A stretch of 64,000 nt of DNA from Sphaerolaimus hirsutus (Eukaryota > Nematoda > Chromadorea > Monhysterida > Sphaerolaimidae): assembly GCA_964036195.1 (NCBI GenBank), contig OZ038450.1:25449208-25513207 (forward strand), written 5' to 3'. Of the stretch, positions 46,001-55,484 are shown piece by piece. The first letter of the stretch is position 1. Every line of letters starts with the position of its first letter. A model generated the notes under the pieces. The model did not search any database and had not been told where the DNA came from. It saw only the letters and a program-made list of their open reading frames with translations. Both the position numbers and the translations under genes were made by a program.

Positions 46001-46247
46001 GGGGCGAATAGGGGAAAACAGTGCGAAGTTTTGAATAAAAGTTAGACATTAAATTTTTAGAATATTTTGGGCACTAGAAAATAAAAAATTTACACTTGTA
46101 GTTGACCGGGATACCACAAATGAAATAGATGAACACAAAATGATTGTGGTAATTGGTTACTACGAATGCAAGATTTGCAATGAGAATGAAATCAGTGAGA
46201 TTGATCTGACAGACAGCTCTGATGATGAGGAAATGGATGAGGAGTGA
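43019..46247 (+). CDS. Polinton spliced gene 4: Cys/Gly-repeat and acidic protein (about eight exons)
   Basis: Predicted exons 43,019-43,059; 43,316-43,786 interrupted by a MITE then 43,941-44,015; 44,201-44,311; 44,377-44,785; 45,064-45,264; 45,683-46,045. Junctions keep frame when the MITE is discounted. Alternative 3' end: exon 7 stops at 45,977 and joins 46,102-46,247. Exon 2 has repeats like GDCAHPNGIGGQAGPGGQ and a Cys cluster (CGYCGCIGCTMC); exon 5 is Ser/Glu-rich and acidic; the last exons have CxxC pairs and an acidic tail. No signal peptide or membrane segment, so probably intracellular. With the MITE in place the exon reads into a stop (43,796) unless a donor near 43,737 or similar is used. 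Family unknown. Confidence 0.62.
43787..43934. mobile_element. MITE inserted in an exon of spliced gene 4
   Basis: Arms CAGGCCGTGAATTTGTCAAG and the inverse, 148 bp, flanked by AAATTT (43,781-43,786 and 43,935-43,940). The reading frame on both sides is the same once the element and one TSD copy are discounted, so this is a late disruption of a coding exon. Confidence 0.85.
45315..45626. repeat. 18-bp tandem array in intron 6 of spliced gene 4
   Basis: About 17 units of CCTCCAAATAGAACGGCG and variants. It ends in TATTAGAAGAAAATAGGGTA, a decayed right end of the TACCGTATTTCTTCTAATAGA family, so it looks like an expanded MITE word. ORFs on both strands are due to the 18-bp period. Confidence 0.9.
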
Positions 46248-47122
46248 TAATTTTTTTGTGACATTTTTCTTTGAACGAAATAATATAATTGCTTGAACAA
46301 TTTCCCTTCACTTACATACTTAACCATTTTTACAAGATATTTTGCATGACTTTTGACACTTTGCATGACATTTTGACATTTTACAGGGCCTTAAATTGGT
46401 CCCTGGATTGACAATATCATATTTCACCTGAAAATCTCCCACATGTAAATATTACCGATGGAAATTATTCAAGCAAGTATGATATTTTTTGCATGCGATA
46501 TTTTACTACAGCAAAATATGATATATAATTGTAAGGTTTGTCGATTTTGTTTTATATATGGCTATTTTATGATAGATTGCGGCTAGATCGGTTGCGAGAA
46601 ATAAAATGCAATTTTGTTTGAATTTAGTAACAAAAACTAATTAAAACAAAACCACAAAATTGTTACCTCATATCGTTAGAGTTTTTAAACTCTAACTTTC
46701 AAATATTAGATGTGGACTTTTGGCCGAGTCCTTATATCCGGGTGGATACTCCGCAGTGTATTTTCAGAGTGCTTTTTGGCCTCTTAATGTGGGTGCAGTT
46801 GAAGTAACAATTTTGCGGGTTCTATACGAGACTTGTGACTTAGCTTAATTCAAAATCTGAAAACAGCTGTGAAAGAAAACAATAATATACATTCACTTTT
46901 CACATCTGCGAAGGTTAGGGGAAAAATAATAAGCAGATTGAACAAGCACGTTGCTTGCATTGCTTGCGCGGCGCGCAGTAAAATATACATAAAAACTTTT
47001 TTGGTTTACAACAGGGCCGCAACTGAAACATGAAATAAAAATTACACTGTAGATGTAAACGAATGCAGGCAATGCAACACCGGAGTAGCAGACTTGTTTA
47101 GGGATGGTGACACATATTTTTC
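46248..47122. other. No gene recognised
   Basis: Contains a fragment of the TGCATGACATTTTGACATTTTACAGGG foldback family (46,330-46,400). Otherwise AT-rich sequence up to the right Polinton TIR. Confidence 0.5.
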
Positions 47123-47212
47123 AAAAACAAAAATGAAAATGAAAATTTTCAGTGGTACCTCTTTCTAAAAAATTCTCAAAATCGTTGTTCTTTATGCCGA
47201 GTTACCACTACT
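47123..47212 (-). repeat. Polinton right TIR
   Basis: Inverse of 17,748-17,837 with two mismatches, followed by CGCGTA (47,213-47,218). Confidence 0.95.
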
Positions 47213-47664
47213 CGCGTAACGGCTATATTTTACACCGTTGCAAAGACCACAGAGTCCTCTATCAGAATCCACAAAGTTTGATTGTGGACATTGTGGGCTT
47301 CGCAACGGTGTAAAATATAGCCATTACGAGGATCTGCATTGTGCTTTCACAGGCGATGCAAACTGCGGGAACTGACCTGAAAGCACGTTTTGATTTCTTA
47401 GGTATAAAGTAGCAACAGGGACCCCCTATAAACTTTGTGGATTCTGATAGAGGACATTGTGGGCTTCGCAAGGGTGTAAAATATAGCCGTTACACGGATC
47501 TGCATTGTGCTTCCGCAGGCGATGCAAACTGCGGGAATTGACCTGAAAGCACGTTTTGATTTCTTAGGTATAAAGTAGCGACGGGGAACCCCCATCAAAC
47601 TTTGTGGATTCTGGTAGAGGACATTATGGGCTTCGCAACGGTGTAAAATATAGCCGTTACGCAC
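47213..47664. repeat. 167-bp satellite, right remnant with inversion
   Basis: 47,213-47,281 continues the forward unit cut by the Polinton. From about 47,282 to 47,664 the units run in reverse orientation (about 2.3 units), so the element has head-to-head satellite arms. 47,665-47,847 leads to the right TIR and has no gene. Confidence 0.9.
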
Positions 47665-47848
47665 ATCTGTGTGTGGCTTGATCACCTTACATCACCATCC
47701 CACGTTAAAATGCTTGATTATGCTATATATAAGAGGAAACTGAAAATATGAAATATGATTTTTTTATCAGTGCTATATAGGCAACACTTTAAGAAAATAA
47801 AAATTTTTTGGGTGTCCAAGTTTTGGCCATCGACTCGTGGACTGACTC

Positions 47849-48153
47849 ATATAGACCAGGGGCACTTCCAGACCCTGTAAAATCCCCTGTCAAATGTCAA
47901 GTGTCATGCAAAGTGTCAAAAGTCATGGAAAATGCCGTGCAAAATGGCAAACGTATGTTTGCCATTTTACAGGGCATTTTACATGACTTTTGACACTTTG
48001 CATGTCATTTGACTTTTTTTAGGGCATTTTACAGGGTTTGGGATTGGCACCAGGGTAATCGGGATGTGCACATCCACCGCGGCCGCAGGAAACTATACCA
48101 GCCAGAACATATCTGCCATTTTTGCGCACAAACAAGGGCCCACTGCTGTCACC
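47849..48153 (-). pseudogene. Trypsin copy 1, active-site exon
   Basis: Minus exon starting after a TTTTGAG acceptor (48,154). It carries the Ser active-site motif as GDSSGP instead of the usual GDSGGP, then LFVRKNGRYVLAGIVSCG and CAHPDYPG. A MITE (47,861-48,048) splits it, and the 35-kb element separates it from its last codons (12,847-12,793). Copy of 56,364-56,693. No upstream exons of this copy are seen past 48,325, so it is a partial, dead duplicate. Confidence 0.85.
47861..48048. mobile_element. Foldback MITE in trypsin copy 1
   Basis: Ends GGCACTTCCAGACC and GGTTTGGGATTGGC, flanked by ACCAGG (47,855-47,860 and 48,049-48,054). Same site as 56,427-56,588, so it was in place before the duplication. 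Interior words CATGCAAAGTGTCA are typical of the family. Confidence 0.85.
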
Positions 48154-48325
48154 CTCAAAATCACAGCAATTACAGTTACCCTTTTACCTCCAATATAAGG
48201 CATACCTTAGATTGATTTTGTCTGCTTTTTTCAGTGTTTTGATATACCTTATATTAGATGGTACCTTATATTAGAGGTATACCTTACATTGTTTTTGCCA
48301 GATTTCGGATACAGTAAACCAACAA
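48154..48325. repeat. Segmental duplication, right part (matches 56,694-56,865)
   Basis: Trypsin intron sequence with CCTTATATTAGAGG words shared with 56,694-56,865. Similarity ends near 48,325. From there to 49,841 no gene is assured: TTTTTTGAGTTTT-type low complexity to about 48,500, an inverted pair GACGTGAAATGA (48,805-48,865 and 49,660-49,700) suggesting a MITE, and 20-bp CAAACTACCGTTTTACCGTT repeats at 49,200-49,270. Confidence 0.7.
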
Positions 48326-49841
48326 ACCAACGGTGGGTAAGTTCTCCAAAAAAAACACTTTCTTTGTTTTGAGTTTTTCAAAAATGAATACCTGTGTTTT
48401 GAGTTTTTTCTTGAAAAAAACTTGAGTAACTCTGTTTTTATTTCTGTGTTTTTTGTAAAAACTCGAGTTTTTTGAGTAGAGTTTTTTCCAAAAAATTTGA
48501 GTTTTCCCCCCAAATATTTTGATTTACAGAATTTCGATCTGGAAACAGTGGTTTTCTTATAAAATGTTTGTTTTGCACATGTTTTAACCCCACATAACAT
48601 TTGTGTATTCATTCAAGTGTCAAAAAAGTCCATAAAAATGTCCACAATGAGGACATCAACATCACAACACCAGCAACAAAATGCCCAGAAATGACAATTT
48701 ATGCAGTACTCCAAAATTCTTCAATGGATGTGCACTGTATGGAAGACTACGGAATTGATTTGAACTACAACTATTTACCATATACTGCTGCTTGCAATAG
48801 TCTGACGTGAAATGTCAAGTTGTTCCCTGACACTGTGACGTGAAATGATGATGACGTGAAATGATAAAAATAGAATTTTTCAATTCGCTCTAGTTGTGGC
48901 TGATAACACTCAGTATTGAACACGATTAATGTATTGATTCATATATTATCCTTAGAAAATTGTAGACCCGTAGCATGATCCACACTCGTGTAAAGTCGGC
49001 GGACATTTCACCCTACAAAATCGGAGAGTTAGAATTCGCTCGTGAATAGAGCAAACAACGAAACTTGTGTCCCACGCGGACGCTAGAAATTGAAAAAGAA
49101 AAATCATATTAAAAGAAAAATGGACGTTTTGCTGCGTCTGTGCGTAGTTGCATGCCCTAGTTATCTACATTTTCAACGTTGCTCGTAAAGAATGTGACCG
49201 TTCAAACTACCGTTTTACTGTTCAAACTACCGTTTTACCGTTCAAACTACCGTTTTACCGTTCAAATTACTGTTTTTGTTTTTATTTTATTTTTCATTAG
49301 TTGGCTCCGTTCCAACAGAAGAGAACTTGGCAGCCGGCCAAAATTTCGAAATCCGCTATTAATATGAATAAAATAGGCTCACAATAACTATATAACCATG
49401 TATATAAACAAAAATAGTGATTATGAAGGTGGAAATTGGCAAAGCGAAGCAAATTTTAACGATTTTTAGCTGACTTTCAGTTTTCACTCTCATTTGTGTA
49501 ATACGCAACTGGTAACTGGGATAAGGGCCAAGTTTTCATATGTGACCGATCTATTCCAATGGTTCAAATATTGCGTCACAATACCTAATGCCGTCATGCA
49601 CTCTCCACTGGAGAGACTGACGCAAATGTTTGTAGGGCGATACGTCTGCCAACTTTAATTAATTTCACGACGTCATTTCACGTCGTCATTTCACGTCGAA
49701 TCGACGCTGAGCTCTAATTCCGGCTTAAATGCGTACAAACAGGATATATTTGAAATAAACATGTAGATAGCTACACAGGTATTCATTTTTGAAAAACTCA
49801 AAACACAGAAAGTGTTGTTTTTTTGGAGAACTATCCCATTG

Positions 49842-50045
49842 TTGGATATACCATGCTTTTATTTCATTCGGTTCATGTTGTTGATGATGTTATTGTAAAA
49901 CATTATGACAGTTTTATTGCTATTGGATATATTTGTCTAAATATCAATGTTTGTTTTCATGGTTAGATTTGTGTTGATGCATCGCGAGTCTCACCACTTC
50001 ATTGGGTATATGATATACAAAATATTTGAACGACAGACAAAATGT
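49842..50045. repeat. Duplicate of the secreted-peptide promoter region (matches 51,945-52,110)
   Basis: Shares GGATATACCATGCTTTTAT and much of the following 160 bp with 51,945-52,110, the 5' region of the peptide gene at 51,669-51,890. No peptide coding sequence lies on its minus-strand downstream side. Confidence 0.65.
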
Positions 50046-50234
50046 ACACAATTGTGCAATTAAACGCTACCACATAACATTTCAAAGGGGGGGGGGGGTA
50101 TTTCGAGCAAAAACGGTAATTCACCAGCTCACTCAGATCTAGGGGTATTTCAAAAGGGTGAGATAATTCTATTGCGGTAGACTTGACAATATACTGTAGT
50201 ATGTACCAATTCCACTTCCACTCATCCACAAATC

Positions 50235-50444
50235 TCATTCACTTTTGCTCTCTCCACCAAAAAAAGCGTCGCACAGCAAGCCGAAAATCTCTTCAATGTT
50301 GTCTCTTTGCTGGGCGCATTGCTCAGCGCAGTTGGCAGCCACGTGACCAGTGAACGCCGAGACGCATTTCTCCCGGTCGCCTTCCAATTCTGAACTGTCT
50401 CCTTCCGGGTCTCCGGCGTGATCCAGACACGACTGGCAATTTTC
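50235..50444 (-). CDS. Last exon of a small Cys-rich secreted-type protein
   Basis: 70 codons after a candidate acceptor (CGCCCAG, 50,445). Six cysteines, acidic (contains NCQSC, EKCVSAF, NCAEQCAQQ, GLLCDAFF) and a clear stop at 50,237-50,235. First exon not found; a candidate upstream piece on minus (about 50,890-50,990) has no signal peptide. A 339-bp repeat element sits between them. Cys spacing suggests a disulphide-bonded extracellular domain; family not recognised. Confidence 0.45.
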   Translation of the reverse strand, partial: ENCQSCLDHAGDPEGDSSELEGDREKCVSAFTGHVAANCAEQCAQQRDNIEEIFGLLCDAFFGGESKSE

Positions 50445-50548
50445 CTGGGCGTTTTGGAATTGGGATTTAGTGAAATAAAAGGGCCATGGCGCTTGGCGCC
50501 ATTTTACCGTGGCGCTTGGCGCTAGCGCCAATGAATAATGTGTCCTGG

Positions 50549-50887
50549 CTAGTGATGGAAAAAGCGCCAGGAATTTGGCGCCAGCGTCAAATGCGCCATG
50601 GCACTTTTTCGAAGCCCAGCGCCAATGGCGCCAGAGCAATATAGCGCCAAGCGCTAAAGGCGCCATGGCGCTTTTTGCTTTGGTGCTAGCGCCAAGCGCC
50701 AGCACCAGGCGTTTTGTTCATGGCATCACACAAAAATAGCGCCAAGCGCCAAAAGCACCATGGCGCTTGTCTGAACCCCAGCGCCAAGCGCCAATGGCGC
50801 CAGAGCAATATAGCGCCAAGCGCCATGGCGCTTTTTGCATTGGCGCTAGCGCCAGGCGCCAGCGCCATGGCGCTTTTCCATCACTAG
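50549..50887. mobile_element. GGCGCC-word element with TSD
   Basis: Ends CTAGTGATGGAAAAAGCGCC and GGCGCTTTTCCATCACTAG, flanked by TCCTGG (50,543-50,548 and 50,888-50,893). The interior is a self-complementary string of GGCGC(T/C)(T/A)GGCGCC words. A similar start (CTAGTGATG) followed by GGCACC words lies at 61,649-61,860. Confidence 0.8.
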
Positions 50888-51119
50888 TCCTGGCGCTTTT
50901 AACATCAGTACCGGCGTTTGCGATCGATTCTCGAATGTGATGTGAGAATTTTGAGGAGTGTTTCAAAATGGTTTTAAGAACCATTTAGTATAGCATGGTA
51001 AATATATACCTATGTATTCAGTCTGAAATTTACACTCGAGAAGTCCCCTATAGGGGGGAGTGGGTTGCAGGAAAGGATATTTACCTGCTACAACATTGTG
51101 AGGAATTTTCTCATGTTAG

Positions 51120-51384
51120 TACCGTTTTTCCTCGAAATACCCCCCCTCCCTCGAAATAACCCCCCTCAAAATGGGCACTACGAATTCGTGGTCCGGGAAA
51201 TGCATAACAGACGTTCAAAACACTTACTGTGTTACGTTAGAATATCGTTTATACCATCTTCATCCTTATATAAGGCTGTAAAAACTTATAAATGGTGGTT
51301 ATTGTTGAATTTTTCACGTTTTTCTCTCAAAATTTTAACTCTGAAAAAATAAACCCCCGGGGGGTAATTCGAGGAAAAACGGTA
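51120..51384. mobile_element. MITE, TACCGTTTTTCCTCGAAATAC family
   Basis: Left end TACCGTTTTTCCTCGAAATA, right end AATTCGAGGAAAAACGGTA, with CCCCCC/GGGGGG inside both ends. 265 bp. Confidence 0.85.
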
Positions 51385-51488
51385 TCTATGTGACCACAAC
51401 TTGCCGCCATTATTTGCTGGCTTACGATTGCGTAAAGCGCCCGTGTGCTTCTTGTCAATTATGGCGGCCCGCACAACGGTTGACACGT

Positions 51489-51668
51489 GTGTGTCAACTG
51501 GTCTGTGTCAACTCAAGTTTCATCTTCACGTGTCGCAGAGAGATCTCCAAATGCACGTGCGGAAACGGCAATGTTGAAAAATAAATATTACAACGTCGAG
51601 AGTGGATTGGAAGATCGCTCTGCGACACGCGAAACCGCAATCTGATTTGACACAAACCAGTTGACACA
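51489..51668. mobile_element. MITE, GTGTGTCAACTGG ends
   Basis: Arms GTGTGTCAACTGGTCTGTG and the inverse, with CGTGTCGCAGAG(A/C)GATC as second paired block. It abuts the stop codon of the peptide gene on its right side. Confidence 0.8.
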
Positions 51669-51890
51669 CTAGTCCGCCTTTTTGGAGGCCGCCTTTATGG
51701 CGTTTTTATAAAATGAATGGTAAACTTCACCCCGACTGAAATGAGTGTTGAAACCAACGTCGCTACTTATCTCATCGGCAAGTTCGTCCCACCTATCCAA
51801 TCCCGAATCGGAATCATTCCTTTTCCGTAGAACCGAAGCAAATGCTACGCTGCAGCACAGCAGAGCGACTATTGAAAACTTTAGTTGCAT
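51669..51890 (-). CDS. Small secreted peptide, 73 aa
   Basis: M at 51,890 starts a textbook signal peptide (MQLKFSIVALLCCSVAFA), then a basic triplet (RKR) and an acidic segment, ending in a Lys-rich amphipathic stretch. Single exon. TATAAAAG lies about 75 nt upstream on minus. The stop (TAG, 51,671-51,669) is formed at the border of a MITE. Could be a precursor of a peptide released after RKR, or an effector-like peptide; no family recognised. Confidence 0.6.
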   Translation of the reverse strand: MQLKFSIVALLCCSVAFASVLRKRNDSDSGLDRWDELADEISSDVGFNTHFSRGEVYHSFYKNAIKAASKKAD

Positions 51891-51961
51891 TTTGTGTTGT
51901 TTAGCTGGTTGTGAAATGTGGAATAGTGACTAATGTTTAATAATGTTTTGGATATACCATG

Positions 51962-51969
51962 CTTTTATA
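51962..51969 (-). promoter_or_regulatory. TATA box of the secreted-peptide gene
   Basis: TATAAAAG on minus, about 75 nt before the ATG at 51,890. Confidence 0.5.
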
Positions 51970-52110
51970 TCATTGATGTTTTGATGATGTTATTATTGAA
52001 AATTATTACACAGTTATGTTGCCGTTGTAAATGCTTGTTTTCGTGATCATTTTTGCGTCGATGCGTCACCACTGTTGTTCATTGGGTACATGACATACAA
52101 AATGTACATA

Positions 52111-54193
52111 CCGCAAATCCTCGAACAAGTTCCCTCCCTTGAATAACTCCCCCTGTTGGCCAGGGAGAGTATAGCGAGATTTGAGCTAAACTCGGCAGAC
52201 ATGAAAGGAATCAGTGATTCGGCCCTTACGTACCAATTTTGAGTTTCGTTAAAATTGTCAAGTTAATTTTGAATTTGAATGAATGCATTCCAATCGATTC
52301 ATGGTAAATCTTATTCAATCCGACGTTTTATGCGAGAACAGGATAAACTGAACACGCATATTGTCATATGAAAGCAGATAACAAGGTATGTATTGTAACA
52401 GCCCGGACAAATTCCAACAAAAAAGTACGTATGTGTGCGTGCGATAGAACAAGGGAAGAACGACCCTGTACACTGTACACCACTAGCTAAATCTGGATCG
52501 TTTTGAAAATCTAAAAATTGCTCTGAATAACATAAAATGCTCACTATGTTCGTAATAATAAGAAATTATCGTATATTTATCAAGTGTAGATCTTAAATTC
52601 AAATTTCGACGGTGACGTTCACTTATCTAATTGAAAAATTTGTTGATGGTCATCCCTACGCATGAAATACGAGTGTCAATAACAATGAAATTGGGTTAGA
52701 ATGGCACTTGTACAAAAATTCGTTAGACCATTGACTCGCATAATGTCTGCCGAGTATACCTGACATTTAACCCATCGACTGTAAAGCCAAAGTACCTCAC
52801 TAGGTAAGCTGAAGTATATCGACATTCAAGCCATACCGATTTCAAAAAATGTGTCATTATTAAAGACAATGTGCATCATTATTAAAGACATTGTGCATCA
52901 TTATTAAAGCCAATATGTTGACTCGTAAGTTGCAAGGTACATAAATACTTGATGATACATATTGCTGTGCCTGCAACACTGTATTTAGGTACATGTTTTT
53001 GCCCCATGCACAATTTGAATTTTGGCACTGAAAGTGATGCCAATCAAAATGCATCTTTGCAGTGCCACGTCACTTTTTTGGGGTATTTAAGACAGTGCTG
53101 TGTGTTCTTTAAGTTAGTTCAGTTGATTTTCCCTTTGTTTCACCTTCCCATTTCCTGCGCCCCAAGAGTGCAAATGAAATGGAAATGTTGATAGTGTGAA
53201 GCCTGTGTCGCGCACGACGGTTTGAACAGGAAATCACTGAACCTAACATGAATATTCTCACTCCTCGGCCCCCAGCCTCTGAGAATCTAGCAATTGCTCA
53301 CTAGAGTGCTGGTTCTTTCAATCGGACCTTGGAACTCACTTGTACACCGGGTGTGAAGACTGCCTGCCTGCTCTGGCACCCGTGTGGTGTACAACAATAT
53401 ACAAAAAGTATAGTACCTGTGGCGGTAAGATCATAGCAATTTTGGGCAATCAGCTTGTGCATGGACACGTGTGGCCAATTTCTCGTGAAGTGGATCTTGA
53501 ATACTTCAGTGCTAACAAAAAGGCAGGGATTACAGATGTAAAAACCGAATCATGCATTTGAGTATCATACTGGAAAAAATGGTTTATTTTTATATAAATC
53601 TGCATTATTTTCCATTCTATTTTCACGTTTGTTTTGCATTTTTGGCATTTTTAAATAGTTTTGCATAATTGTATGAATTTTATTGGAAAAATTGCAGATG
53701 AGCCTGTAATAAATGGGTTGTCCATAAGGAACAAGCCTATTCAATTTATCAGAGGTCAGTGATTCATGCAGCACTACTACAAATTTCACCTTTAAAATTC
53801 AACCTACATGTATTCACTGGCATGTGAATAAATACATAAATATGAATTACCTAAATACATGTACACATGGCTTAAATAATGACACAACAGGTTAAATAAT
53901 GACATACTTTGGGACGAGACAAATAGTTGACTGCGGTTTTAGAGACAAAGGTTTGGGGGTACCATTCTCAATTCACTTCTGAATTCCACTTCTCACTCCC
54001 CATTCCACTTCTCACTCCCCATTCCACTTCTCACTCCCCATTCCACTTCGCACTAAATACCCAACACAACCAAAACCAACCTAAGCAACGCACGCCCAAC
54101 AATTTTGTTACCGTTAGCCGTTGTTTACTTTAAGTGAAGTAAATTTCAAGTGAAAATTGTAATACTAAAAACTTTAAATACTAAAAATATGCA
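52111..54193. other. No gene assured; two short tandem repeats
   Basis: A ~25-bp unit (TCATTATTAAAGACAATGTGCA) repeated near 52,855-52,915 and a 19-bp unit (CACTTCTCACTCCCCATTC) repeated about 3.5 times at 53,985-54,050. A 73-codon Cys-containing ORF at 53,340-53,561 (plus) could be an exon but has no support. Confidence 0.5.
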
Positions 54194-54386
54194 TACCGTA
54201 TTTCTTCTAATAGAAGAGCGCCGTTCTATTTATTTCGTCAACTTTTTTACCTGCCGTTCTATTGGAGGTGCCATTCTATTGGAGGCTGTTCTATTTTTTT
54301 CGCAAAAAAATTCCACACATTTTTCATTTGAACATGGTGTTTTTAATGAAATATGATTAATATTTTAATATCAGAGCATCAATGCA

Positions 54387-54887
54387 TAGTTGTTAAAACA
54401 TATTTACGTTTACTCGGTAAATACGGATACTCGAGTACCGCGTAAATACGTTTATGTTTCCTCCCGAAAAAATACCAGTACTCATTACTCGCGTACTTTT
54501 GGAAAGTAACCAAGTACAGAAAACGTATTTCAAACAGGCTTTAGTATGGGCTCTTTCAAGCCATACAGTAAACAAAAGGAGAGAAAAGTTAAAAATAGAA
54601 TCAAAATATCCAAAATAGCAAAATAAGTGGCAAAAACACATTAAATAGTGAATTTGATGGTGGAAAAGTTTGCAAATCAGTGATTTTGAGTGAAAATTGG
54701 GGCAACATTTTTCAAAAATACCCACTTTTACGTTTTCCAGGGACAAAAGTAATTTACTCACGTTTACTCATGAGTAAAAGTAAAAAATAAATACTTTACA
54801 TTTTCTGTACTCACCTGTGAGTAAAATATAAATACTTACCGTTTACGTATACTTTTGAAAAAGTTCAGTACTTTTAACAACTCTTCA
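54387..54887. mobile_element. hAT-like MITE nested in the 54.2-kb MITE
   Basis: Ends with TAGTTGTTAAAA and TTTTAACAACT(CTTCA), flanked by the 8-bp duplication TCAATGCA (54,379-54,386 and 54,888-54,895). Interior rich in TACTC(G/A)AGTAC-type words. A related but decayed stretch lies at about 61,015-61,500. Confidence 0.8.
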
Positions 54888-54929
54888 TCAATGCAAACAA
54901 AACCAAATGTGAAAACAATCCTAAATCAT

Positions 54930-55484
54930 ACCGGGTGGCCCACGTCAGGCGCACGGTTTTGATTGGCCCCCAACACATCAATTTTGAATGAAACCCGCTC
55001 GAATTTGGTATGGGGGTAAATAAATGTACCCCATTTGTTGTGTTAAGTGCACGGTTTCATATCGCAAAATTTCGTGTCAGAACGTGAAAGAGTTTCATAA
55101 TTACGTTTTTGAATGTGTCCCATTGTAGATGGTCCTGTGGAGTGACGTTGTTTTGCATACGATGTGATAAATGTGAAAATTTAGTGATATCAATGTGTGT
55201 GCTTAACATACTAAATAGGGTACATTTATCTACTGTCATGCCAAATTTGGACTATTTCTATGTATAATTGGTGCTTTGGTAGACGATTTCCTGACATGCA
55301 CCACGCTCAAATACGTATTAAACTTGGGGTCACATTCCGACATGAATTTTTGTGATGTGGAACCGTGCACTTAACACAACAAATGGGGTACATTTATCTA
55401 CCACCATACCAAATTTGAGCAGTTTTCATTCAAAATTGACGTGTTGGGAACCAATTGAAACCGTGCGCCTGACGTGGGCCACCC
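54930..55484. mobile_element. MITE, CCGGGTGGCCCACGTCAGG ends, TA target
   Basis: Long inverted arms CCGGGTGGCCCACGTCAGGC and the inverse; TA on both sides, and the 58.6-kb copy shows the unfilled site (AAATCATAGTTCTG). A second inverted pair (TGTACCCCATTTGTTGTGTTAAG) lies inside. Tc1/mariner-type by target. Confidence 0.8.

Larger units (their letters stand above)
17748..47212. mobile_element. Polinton/Maverick, complete, 29.5 kb
   Basis: Ends AGTAGTGGTAACTCGG... and its inverse ...CCGAGTTACCACTACT (the 5'-AG...CT-3' rule of Polintons), with a 6-bp duplication CGCGTA (17,742-17,747 and 47,213-47,218) of the satellite target. It encodes pPolB, ATPase, integrase, MCP and protease, the diagnostic set. 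It is well above the usual 15-20 kb because of a right half with spliced genes and later MITE insertions. One left-half ORF carries frame breaks; PolB, ATPase, integrase, MCP and protease read open. Confidence 0.95.
12848..47848. mobile_element. 35.0-kb TIR element carrying the 167-bp satellite and the Polinton
   Basis: Left end GAGTCAGTCCACGAGTC (12,848), right end its inverse (ending 47,848). Weaker matching follows inward (TGGCCA, then GGACACC). ATAT flanks it on both sides (12,844-12,847 and 47,849-47,852); equally possible is a TA duplication with TGAGTC ends. The paralogous stretch at 56,411-56,423 reads straight through GTGTATATAGACC, i.e. it is the empty site. Without the 29.5-kb Polinton the element is about 5.5 kb, mostly satellite. 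No transposase seen, so non-autonomous. Superfamily not assigned. Confidence 0.8.

Noticed and set aside
17748-47212. Free virus integrated by chance
   Set aside because: Exact TIRs, AG...CT ends, 6-bp TSD and an encoded integrase show a transposing Polinton.
48601-48810. Possible exon with KKVHKNVHNEDINITT
   Set aside because: No convincing donor, partner exon or domain.
53340-53561. 73-codon Cys-containing ORF
   Set aside because: No signal peptide and no splice partners found; cannot be supported.
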